A stretch of DNA of 48,351 nt from Porphyromonadaceae bacterium (GTDB taxonomy: Bacteria; Bacteroidota; Bacteroidia; Bacteroidales; Porphyromonadaceae), in the NCBI GenBank assembly GCA_030528555.1, contig JAUMYQ010000012.1, forward strand, positions 1 to 48,351. The letters run 5' to 3'. The position numbers and the translations under genes were made by a program. Under the pieces are notes generated by a model. The model did no database searches. It was given only the letters and a program-made list of their open reading frames with translations, and was not told the origin of the DNA. Shown here piece after piece: positions 42,047 through 48,351 of this stretch. The number at the start of each line of letters is the position of its first letter. The stretch's first letter is position 1.

Positions 42047-43561
42047 CTAACTATTATCTGCTGGTTCGTAGGCTCCGTAGCTTGCAGGCACGAGGCGAGC
42101 CTTGCCCGAGAGGTCGGGCGGCAGGTCGGGCTCTCCCGTGCGTATTAGCCCTACGAAGGGGGCCCTTGGTGTGGGGCGGAAGTCAAAAAGATAGTCTTTC
42201 CGCCCGAGGCTATCCAGTCCAAGACGTGTGTACGTTGGGTTGGCCTCCCCTTGGCGCTCGGCATAGACAATCCCCGAGGCTTCGATATGAGGGCTATCGT
42301 AGTGGCGCATGCGGAGGTAGCTGTCTACGAGGCGGACGGTTGGGCTGCCCTCTTGCGAGCCAAAGGTCGTGATGTTCACTTCGCCCCCCGAGGCTCTCGA
42401 GGCCGAGACCCCGAGGCTGCCATCCACAACAGACCTTTCTACGAGAAGTCGGCTGCCCCTCTCGCTTGTTGTGCTGCCTCTAGGTGCGTTGCTAAAGGAG
42501 AGGGCTGCTGAGCTACGGATACCTGGCCAAGGGTAGTGGTTGATGATGCTGCTGCGACGAATGGTATAGTCTCCGCCCCAAAGTGAGAGCGTGGAGCCAA
42601 GGGTGTTGGACAGCTCGCAGTCTTCTATGACGTAGAGCCCCCTAGAGGCTGAGATACCTACCCCCGAGATGTTGTGCAGACGGCAGTGACGAAGCTCTAG
42701 ACGCTCCTTGGGTGCTGCCTCGCTCTCCTCAACAAAGTAGATGCCCCATTTGGCGTTCGTCAGCTCCATGTGCCGAGCCTTAATGCTCCCTGCCTTGCCC
42801 ACAACGATACCGCCCCACTGCCCTGGCACTCGGCTGTAGGGTACTCGAGGAAGGAACTGGTCTCGGCGGATACTTCCCAGGCTAATACGCTCCTGAGGCA
42901 TCCCCTCGGCGAGCAGCTCTCCCTCGACACGGATGTGTGCCGAGGAGGCCATGAGCAAGCGAGTCCCTGGCGTAAGAGTGAGGCTTGCTCCAGGGGCTAT
43001 ATAGATGCTGTCCTTGATCAAGATGGGGCGAGTGGAAGAGAGTGTCTCATGCGAGCGGACGATTAGGTCCGAGAGGTGCTGCACATTTTGCCGTACTGCT
43101 ACAATTGGGATGTAGCTTACCCGACCGCTAGCCTCTGTGACAACGATAGAGTCCATGACGGAGGTCGGGCTATCGCTCAGACCCTCGGGGAGGTAGGCTC
43201 GCACGAAAATGAAGATGCTATCGCGCCCCTCGATGATCAGCCCTTCGGCACCACCAGCCCTGCCATCTACATTGAGACGGAAGCCCCTGCTATCCTCTCC
43301 CTTGAGACGAATGCTGGAGAGCTCGAGCGGACTTGTCCCAGGATTGAAGAGGCGCAGACTGTAGGTCGAGGAGAGGAGCATAGAGGGAAGAGTGTCTAGG
43401 TTTACCGTGTCCGTCGAGAGCGAATAGGCACGCCCGTCTCTGCTGGGTGGGATGGGATACTCCTGTATCGTTGCCCTACACCCCAAAAGCAGTGGTAGGA
43501 GAGCCAGCAGTCCCAAGAGCAGGGCTAGAATGGTCTTTGTATCTGTTTGTCTAACTATCAT
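42047..43561 (-). CDS. Right-handed beta-helix lipoprotein
   Basis: A 504-residue lipoprotein. The signal peptide is hydrophobic and Leu-rich, with lipobox PLLLGC (Cys near residue 28). An N-terminal beta-sandwich (about 40-165) is followed by a repetitive region (about 180-420) with the turn-by-turn pattern of parallel beta-helices: GTRLLMASSAHIRVEGELLA, HMELTNAKWGIYFVEE, LELRHCRLHNISGVGIS, LYVIEDCELSNTLGSTLS. No pectinase or lyase catalytic residues are recognised. Bacteroidota genomes commonly encode such proteins beside cls or membrane genes; function is unknown. cls begins 6 bp downstream. Confidence 0.82.
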   Translation of the reverse strand: MIVRQTDTKTILALLLGLLALLPLLLGCRATIQEYPIPPSRDGRAYSLSTDTVNLDTLPSMLLSSTYSLRLFNPGTSPLELSSIRLKGEDSRGFRLNVDGRAGGAEGLIIEGRDSIFIFVRAYLPEGLSDSPTSVMDSIVVTEASGRVSYIPIVAVRQNVQHLSDLIVRSHETLSSTRPILIKDSIYIAPGASLTLTPGTRLLMASSAHIRVEGELLAEGMPQERISLGSIRRDQFLPRVPYSRVPGQWGGIVVGKAGSIKARHMELTNAKWGIYFVEESEAAPKERLELRHCRLHNISGVGISASRGLYVIEDCELSNTLGSTLSLWGGDYTIRRSSIINHYPWPGIRSSAALSFSNAPRGSTTSERGSRLLVERSVVDGSLGVSASRASGGEVNITTFGSQEGSPTVRLVDSYLRMRHYDSPHIEASGIVYAERQGEANPTYTRLGLDSLGRKDYLFDFRPTPRAPFVGLIRTGEPDLPPDLSGKARLVPASYGAYEPADNS

Positions 43562-43869
43562 ATCCTTATTACTAGACTATGGCTATGGGGCAAAGATAGC
43601 CCGATTTGCCATTTAAGTAAATGCGGTAGAGCGTTCTGAGAAGAAACCAGAATGGGTATCTCTACATTGGAGATATGAGCGTATAGGTCATATATTTGTA
43701 TTTCTTGTAGATATTGCATTACTTTGTTTCATCCTCCTAGCCCTGGTAGGGTGGTGGGCAGGCCTAGCTCGTAGTCTAACATAAACTAAATGTATATCGC
43801 CTATAGAAGTGTCATTACATCGAGAATTATAAGATAGAATAGAGGTCAAATCGGCTAATAAATAATGCT
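43562..43869. other. Divergent promoter region
   Basis: About 308 bp. On the minus strand TATCTTTG (43591-43598) is the probable -7 element of the beta-helix lipoprotein gene, with no clear -33 partner. On the plus strand the sigma-factor promoter lies at 43695-43726. No gene is present. Confidence 0.5.
43695..43726 (+). promoter_or_regulatory. Promoter of the sigma-factor gene
   Basis: TTTG (43695-43698) and TTACTTTG (43719-43726) with a 20-bp spacer; the -7 variant is the same as in the promoter of the fimbrillin-like locus. It leaves a leader of about 140 nt. Confidence 0.6.
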
Positions 43870-44454
43870 ATGAACGGATTTGTAAACCTGAGTGATGATC
43901 AGCTCATCGCTCTCTATATGGACGGATGTAATGAGGCTTTCGATGCGTTGCTTGAGCGACACGATGCCTATATACATACTTATATACGCTTCTCCGTGAG
44001 TGATGAAGACCTGATTGAGGATATCTTTCAAGACACTTTCATCAAGGTCATGACCACGATAAGGCAGGGGCGGTATAGTAGTGAGGGGAAGTTTAAGCAG
44101 TGGCTTACGCGCATCGCTCGTAACCTCATCATGGATAGCTTCCGTAGGCAAAAGACACAGGCAAAGATGCAATCTTGGGGAGATGATGTTGGACCCGATG
44201 GTGTATTGGGCTCAATTGCGTCTGAGGCACAGACTGCCGAGCAAGAGATCATCTTTGCTGACCTCATCGCGGAGCTGCATGATAGGCTGGGGCAGCTCCC
44301 TCCCGAGCAGCAAACAGTTGTACGCCTGCGCTATTGGGAAGAGATGAGCTTCAAAGAAATTGCAGCCCACACGGGAGTGAGCATCAATACCGCTCTTGGG
44401 CGGATGCGCTATGCGCTTCTAAACCTGCGCAAGCACATTGATGCTAATACCTAG
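43870..44454 (+). CDS. ECF-like RNA polymerase sigma factor (sigma-70 family)
   Basis: A 194-residue sigma factor with region 2 (DQLIALYMDGCNEAFDALLE through IEDIFQDTFIKVM and FKQWLTRIARNLIMDSFRR) and region 4 (QLPPEQQTVVRLRYWEEMSF, then the helix-turn-helix EIAAHTGVSINTALGRMRYA). Regions 1 and 3 are missing, as in ECF sigma factors. No anti-sigma gene is adjacent: the next frame encodes a 47-residue soluble peptide, then rpe. It is therefore likely regulated by transcription or by an unlinked partner. Its regulon cannot be read from the window. Confidence 0.9.
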   Translation: MNGFVNLSDDQLIALYMDGCNEAFDALLERHDAYIHTYIRFSVSDEDLIEDIFQDTFIKVMTTIRQGRYSSEGKFKQWLTRIARNLIMDSFRRQKTQAKMQSWGDDVGPDGVLGSIASEAQTAEQEIIFADLIAELHDRLGQLPPEQQTVVRLRYWEEMSFKEIAAHTGVSINTALGRMRYALLNLRKHIDANT

Positions 44455-44520
44455 GTTAGAGGCAATAAAGAAGGCAAAGGGGGCGTTGTATCCGTGTGAG
44501 TACGAACCGTTATTAGGACT

Positions 44521-44664
44521 ATGCTTATGCAACAAAACTACCCCTTCGTTTTTGAGGCAGAATATATTCGCCTTGCTCTCGATGCTGCCGAGCTGAGGCG
44601 CGGCACGAAGCATCAGCAAACGCTCGAGAGGCTGCGCTTCATGGCTCGAATAGTCAATGTATAA
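44521..44664 (+). CDS. Small hypothetical protein after the sigma factor
   Basis: A 47-codon frame between the sigma factor gene (66 bp upstream) and rpe (14 bp downstream). The peptide (MLMQQNYPFVFEAEYIRLAL at its start, LERLRFMARIVNV at its end) is predicted to be a single amphipathic helix rich in Leu, Arg and Glu, with no signal peptide. A second in-frame ATG at 44527 is a better start by composition. Position and direction fit cotranscription with rpe. Too short to assign; it may be real but could be chance. Confidence 0.5.
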   Translation: MLMQQNYPFVFEAEYIRLALDAAELRRGTKHQQTLERLRFMARIVNV

Positions 44665-44678
44665 TCAATACTCTAAGG

Positions 44679-45335
44679 ATGAGTACTATTATCTCTCCCT
44701 CGTTACTCTCGGCAGACTTCTTGCATCTAGCCGATGACATCGAGATGATCAACCGCAGTGAGGCAGAGTGGCTGCACATAGATGTCATGGATGGGGTCTT
44801 TGTACCCAATCTGTCGTTTGGCTTCCCGATTTTAGAGGCCATCCGTCCCCTCATTAAAAAGCCGCTTGATGTTCACTTGATGATCGTGGAGCCAATGAAG
44901 TTCGTTCGTGAGCTTGCCGCTCTCGGTGTAGATACGATGAATGTACATTACGAAGCTGTTACCCATCTGCATCGAGCCATTGGGGCGATCAAAGATGCTG
45001 GGATGAAGGCTGCCGTGACGCTGAACCCCCACACGCCTGTAGAGCTGCTGCGCGATGTGCTCTCAGAGCTGGACATGGTGCTCATCATGAGCGTCAATCC
45101 AGGCTATGGTGGTCAGAAGTTTATCGCACAAACTCTAAACAAAGTAAGTCGTCTGCGTCGGATGATAGACGAGGCAGTCCTATCTACCCTCATCGAGGTA
45201 GACGGTGGTGTGAATGCTACCACAGGGGCGCAGCTCGTTGAGGCAGGAGCCGATGTATTGGTGGCTGGCAGCTACGTGTTTTCTCATGTCAATCCGATAG
45301 AAGCCATTGCTGGGCTCAGGGCCTTGTCTCGCTAG
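44679..45335 (+). CDS. rpe: Ribulose-phosphate 3-epimerase
   Basis: Interconverts ribulose-5-phosphate and xylulose-5-phosphate in the pentose phosphate pathway. TIM-barrel enzyme of 218 residues. Signature segments are ISPSLLSADFLHL (residues 4-16), the metal/catalytic stretch WLHIDVMDGVFVPNLSFG (about 28-45), PLDVHLMI with the His, MSVNPGYGGQKF (about 139-150) and EVDGGVNATTG with the catalytic Asp. The active site is complete. It is 14 bp after the small frame at 44521. Confidence 0.95.
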   Translation: MSTIISPSLLSADFLHLADDIEMINRSEAEWLHIDVMDGVFVPNLSFGFPILEAIRPLIKKPLDVHLMIVEPMKFVRELAALGVDTMNVHYEAVTHLHRAIGAIKDAGMKAAVTLNPHTPVELLRDVLSELDMVLIMSVNPGYGGQKFIAQTLNKVSRLRRMIDEAVLSTLIEVDGGVNATTGAQLVEAGADVLVAGSYVFSHVNPIEAIAGLRALSR

Positions 45336-45682
45336 GACGAGGTCTTAGGGCTATCTGAATAGACTAAGGAAGGGTCGATTGCTCCTTGTGAGGTCAAAGT
45401 AGAGCTGAAACGAGGGTGAGGGGAGGCCTTTTTGAGGAATGAGGAGGGGACGAGAGTATCGCCCCCTCATTTGTTGCCTAAGTATCGGCTCTATTGCAGC
45501 GAGCCCAGAGCTGAGGCCTGGTCTGCACCTCGGATAATCTGTGAGCCAAGCCAGGAGGATTTTCAAGTTGTGCCCTTCAACTTTTGGATTTAATGCCTAA
45601 TGTTTTGGCGAAAAGACATTATCTTTGCGCTGTAGATAAAGATATTAACGAACGAACATCAACAAAGTAAGCTAGCTAATTT
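45336..45682. other. Intergenic upstream of the ROK kinase
   Basis: About 347 bp. TATCTTTG (45620-45627) is a good -7 element for the ROK gene, 55 bp before its ATG; no -33 partner is at the proper distance. No terminator for rpe and no gene are evident. Confidence 0.45.
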
Positions 45683-46639
45683 ATGGAGAAGCCTTATGTA
45701 ATAGGTGTAGATCTTGGTGGAACCAATACGGTCTTCGGTATAGTGGATGCTCGCGGTAATGTGGTGGTGAACGCGTCTATCAAGACTGGCACTCACAACG
45801 ACATCGAGCTATACCTTAACGACCTAGTTATTGGTCTGAACATGCTCATCGACCAAGTCGGAGGTAAAGATATGATCCGAGGTATCGGTGTAGGGGCACC
45901 CAATGGTAACTATTTTACTGGCTCAATAGAGTTTGCTCCCAATCTCCCTTGGAAAGGCAAGATCCCCCTGGCGCAGATGATACAAGAGCGTATGGGCGTT
46001 CCCGTAGCGCTGACCAATGATGCCAACGCAGCCGCTATCGGTGAGATGACCTATGGTGCAGCTCGTGGTATGAAAGACTTCATTGTTATTACACTAGGTA
46101 CGGGCGTAGGTAGCGGTATTGTTGTAGGCGGTCAGCTAGTTTATGGACATGATGGCTTTGCTGGTGAGCTAGGCCATATGATCGTGCGCCGTAATGGACG
46201 TATCTGTGGCTGTGGTCGTCAGGGGTGCCTCGAGACTTATACCTCTGCTACTGGGGTGGCTCGTACGGCTCGTGAGTATCTGAGTATTCGTTCGGATGAT
46301 AGTCTGTTGCGTGGTGTCGAGATTGATACTATTACATCGAAGGATGTGTTTGACGCAGCAGTCAAGGGCGATAGGCTCGCTCTTGAGATATTTGAGAGCA
46401 CGGGTGCACTATTGGGCGAGGCATTTGCAGACTTCGTTACTTTCTCTAGCCCTGAGGCAATCATCCTCTTCGGTGGGCTTACTAAGTCGGGCGACCTGCT
46501 GATGAACCCCATTAAGCATCATATGGAAAAGAATCTCCTAAATATCTACAAGGGCAAGACCAAAGTGCTCTTCTCGCAGCTCAAGGAGAGCGATGCTGCT
46601 GTGCTTGGGGCTAGTGCTCTGGGCTGGGAGGCTAAGTAA
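45683..46639 (+). CDS. ROK family sugar kinase (probable glucokinase)
   Basis: Phosphorylates a hexose, probably glucose, at O6. The ATP phosphate motif is DLGGTNTVFGIVD (residues 10-22), the sugar-binding Asp lies in LTNDANAAAIGEM, and the second nucleotide motif is ITLGTGVGSGIVVGG. The ROK zinc site is GELGHMIV (His ligand) with CGCGRQGCLE (Cys ligands). The length of 318 residues is usual. Exact substrate within the ROK family (glucose or N-acetylmannosamine) cannot be fixed without neighbours in sugar metabolism. A perfect hairpin follows the gene. Confidence 0.9.
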   Translation: MEKPYVIGVDLGGTNTVFGIVDARGNVVVNASIKTGTHNDIELYLNDLVIGLNMLIDQVGGKDMIRGIGVGAPNGNYFTGSIEFAPNLPWKGKIPLAQMIQERMGVPVALTNDANAAAIGEMTYGAARGMKDFIVITLGTGVGSGIVVGGQLVYGHDGFAGELGHMIVRRNGRICGCGRQGCLETYTSATGVARTAREYLSIRSDDSLLRGVEIDTITSKDVFDAAVKGDRLALEIFESTGALLGEAFADFVTFSSPEAIILFGGLTKSGDLLMNPIKHHMEKNLLNIYKGKTKVLFSQLKESDAAVLGASALGWEAK

Positions 46640-46667
46640 GCTACGAGATACGATAAGATTGCATTGG

Positions 46668-46700
46668 GAGGGTGTAGCGAATAGACCTCGCTACACCCTC
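46668..46700 (+). terminator. Hairpin after the ROK gene
   Basis: GAGGGTGTAGCGA (46668-46680) and its perfect complement (46688-46700) form a 13-bp stem with a seven-base loop, 28 bp after the stop. There is no T-run after it, so it may be a partial terminator or mRNA stabiliser. Confidence 0.6.
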
Positions 46701-46723
46701 ATTCATGTCCATAAACGAACTCT

Positions 46724-47260
46724 ATGATTTTGCGAGAAAATCCACTACATAACTTCGTCTATTGTCCTTGTTGTGGTAGAGAAGGCTTTGCTAACTATGG
46801 CGAGCGTGCCAAACATTGCTCCGCTTGTGGGTTGACCTATTACGCCAATGTCGCTTCGGCTGTTGCTTGCCTTGTGATAGATAGAGAGGGCCGGGTACTC
46901 CTAACGCGTAGAGCCCTTCCTCCAGCCGAGGGAACGCTTGATTTGCCTGGTGGTTTCGTCGACCCACTCGAGACCGTAGAGACTGCCGTGCGTCGGGAGA
47001 TTAAGGAAGAGACTGGTTTAGAGGTCGTAGATATGGAGTACCTCACGTCTTTGCCTAATATCTATCCTTATTCTGGTGTTGTGGTCTATACCTCCGATTT
47101 GTTTTTCCTCGTGCGAGTGGATAGCTTCGATGGAGCTCAGGCTGCAGACGATGCTTCCGAGCTCGTTATTAAGGAGCTTCGGGACCTTGATGACAAAGAT
47201 TTTGGACTAACGTCTATCAAGACGTTTATCGCCTCTATAGATAACTATCTTGTTCGCTAG
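46724..47260 (+). CDS. NUDIX hydrolase with N-terminal zinc ribbon
   Basis: A 178-residue hydrolase of nucleoside diphosphate derivatives. The N-terminus has a zinc ribbon with CPCC (residues 14-17) and CSAC (about 32-35), resembling the zinc-ribbon domain of NudC-type enzymes. The Nudix box, GGFVDPLETVETAVRREIKE plus ETGL (about residues 76-99), is complete, with the REIKEE catalytic core. The lack of the NudC SQPWPFPxS motif argues against an NADH pyrophosphatase. Substrate unknown. Its end overlaps the next gene by 11 bp. Confidence 0.88.
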   Translation: MILRENPLHNFVYCPCCGREGFANYGERAKHCSACGLTYYANVASAVACLVIDREGRVLLTRRALPPAEGTLDLPGGFVDPLETVETAVRREIKEETGLEVVDMEYLTSLPNIYPYSGVVVYTSDLFFLVRVDSFDGAQAADDASELVIKELRDLDDKDFGLTSIKTFIASIDNYLVR

Positions 47261-48170
47261 AGGGATACAACCCACACAGTTCGCTAAGAACATTTTGCCC
47301 CTTGTGGCACTCCTCATCGGTTTGGTTGGGGGAGGATGGCTTGCTCCCTTGGTTTGGCTGATACCATGGGCCATTGTAGTGATGCTCTTTCTTACTTTTT
47401 CTGGAGTGCCTGCCACCAAGCTTAGGTTGCGAAAGGCGCATTTCTCCCTGCTTGGGATTGAACTCCTATTGCTTGTTCTTGGCTTGATTTACTGTATCTA
47501 CAGCCCATTGATAGGTATTGGAGTTGTTCTTCTATTTATGACCCCTACAGCCACAGCGGCTCCGAGCATTGTCTCGCTTCTAGGAGGCGATGTAGGCTTT
47601 GTGGCTAGCTCGATGTTGCTCGCTCATGGTTCGATTGTGATTCTTGCGCCTTTGTTATTGCCGATCATAAGCCCGAGCGGAGCAACGCTTCCTTTTGTTA
47701 CACAAGCCACTGAGATCTTTAGTAGTCTTACTTTCCTTGTTTTGCTCCCGATTGGTTTAGCTTGGGGAGTGAGAGCCCTGCGTCCTGCGCTTTCTGAGCG
47801 GATTGCGCAGCAGAGGCAATTGCCATACTTCATTTGGCTAAGCTCGCTCGTCTTACTAATGGCGCATACACAGCAGCTTCTCTTGACCGATCCTCATTCG
47901 TGGAATTGGAGAGATATGAGTAGCTGCCTTGCTGTCGGACTAGTGGTTTGTCTTCTTGAGTTCTCTCTTGGACATTCCCTGGCGCGACCTCTAGGTATAG
48001 AGCGGCATGCTGCCCGACAGAGTTTGGGACAGAAAAATACGACTCTTGCCCTATGGCTTGCCACATTTTTCTTGCCACCTCTCATTGCTACGGTAGTGGC
48101 AGGTTATATCCTTTGGCAAAATCTCTTTATTACCCTGCTGATGATGCGTCGCTGCCCTCCGTCTTCTTAA
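47250..48170 (+). CDS. BASS-like (bile acid:sodium symporter family) membrane transporter
   Basis: A 306-residue membrane protein with about nine hydrophobic segments. Features resembling the bile-acid:sodium symporter superfamily include LLFMTPTATAAPSIVSLLGG (like the TxPxxAAP crossover region) and the later LGQKNTTLALWLATFFLPPL (like the GxQNxxLAxxL crossover). Substrate unknown. The first codon in frame is TTG at 47250, overlapping the NUDIX gene by 11 bp and suggesting coupled translation; no ATG lies near the first membrane segment, so TTG is a plausible start. The assignment rests on these two motifs and the membrane topology. Confidence 0.75.
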   Translation: MFARGIQPTQFAKNILPLVALLIGLVGGGWLAPLVWLIPWAIVVMLFLTFSGVPATKLRLRKAHFSLLGIELLLLVLGLIYCIYSPLIGIGVVLLFMTPTATAAPSIVSLLGGDVGFVASSMLLAHGSIVILAPLLLPIISPSGATLPFVTQATEIFSSLTFLVLLPIGLAWGVRALRPALSERIAQQRQLPYFIWLSSLVLLMAHTQQLLLTDPHSWNWRDMSSCLAVGLVVCLLEFSLGHSLARPLGIERHAARQSLGQKNTTLALWLATFFLPPLIATVVAGYILWQNLFITLLMMRRCPPSS

Positions 48171-48198
48171 GTATCAAAGACCTATTTGCTTTGATACT
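48170..48198 (+). terminator. Hairpin after the BASS-like gene
   Basis: AGTATCAAAG (48170-48179) pairs with CTTTGATACT (48189-48198), starting at the last base of the stop codon. TATATCTTG follows. The remaining 150 bp of the window show no gene. Confidence 0.6.
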
Positions 48199-48351
48199 AT
48201 ATCTTGAGAACGTTGATAGACTGAGGAGAGGGAGCGGCTGTAGTCATTGATGTTTGGCTTTTCTAGCTTAGATATTTCTATCTCTTATGCGTATGATTTC
48301 TCTCATTTAAGTTTCTGGTTATTTGCTGTTTGTTGATTTTGTTGTTGTATT

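Overview
The window comes from a Bacteroidota chromosome, most likely a Porphyromonas species. The evidence is the ragA/ragB-type SusC/SusD pair, many lipoproteins with Bacteroidota lipoboxes, a streptopain-like (C10) protease remnant, a fimbrillin-like lipoprotein, and promoters of the Bacteroidota form (TTTG, about 19-20 bp, TAnnTTTG) instead of -35/-10 boxes. Base composition looks close to 50% GC. The species call is inference. There is no prophage, insertion sequence, CRISPR array or rRNA; most of the window is core genome with a few accessory loci.

Layout. 1-2052: rpsO, yjdM, an acidic protein and trmB on the plus strand. 2274-4526 (minus): DUF3467 protein, pdxB and an SDR oxidoreductase. 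4884-6513 (plus): a broken C10-protease locus whose propeptide domain survives, followed by a coupled lipoprotein. 6835-9176 (minus): the acpP-fabF-rnc operon. 9759-9836: tRNA-Pro(UGG). 10202-19483 (minus): rpsA, uvrB, a YhcH-family protein, uraA with a DUF5020 outer-membrane protein, fabI and a serine-type sulfatase. 20234-31372 (plus): a tight eight-gene run comprising an FNT anion channel, a Cys-rich membrane peptide, SusC, SusD, a fasciclin lipoprotein, a small lipoprotein, a periplasmic thioredoxin and an M16 peptidase, closed by a 23-bp-arm terminator. 31516-33501 (minus): a fimbrillin-like lipoprotein preceded by a 46-residue ORF. 34318-38214 (minus): miaB-priA. 38616-40112 (plus): succinyl-CoA:acetate CoA-transferase. 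40595-43561 (minus): a beta-helix lipoprotein and cls. 43870-48170 (plus): ECF-like sigma factor, small ORF, rpe, ROK kinase, NUDIX hydrolase and a BASS-like transporter.

How genes work together. acpP, fabF and fabI belong to type II fatty acid synthesis. uraA with DUF5020 looks like an inner/outer-membrane pair for pyrimidine uptake. The SusCD-thioredoxin-M16 run looks like an importer and processor of a peptide-like ligand.

Best leads. (1) PriA has lost its helicase motifs I, II and VI but keeps its zinc cysteines. (2) The promoter in front of the fimbrillin-like lipoprotein has a T13 tract filling most of an 18-bp spacer, a candidate phase-variable switch. (3) A palindromic repeat of about 100 bp occurs three times between genes. 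(4) Tandem 22-bp and 21-bp repeats lie in a convergent gap. (5) The C10 protease lost its catalytic core but kept an intact secreted inhibitor-like propeptide. All are read by eye; no searches were run.
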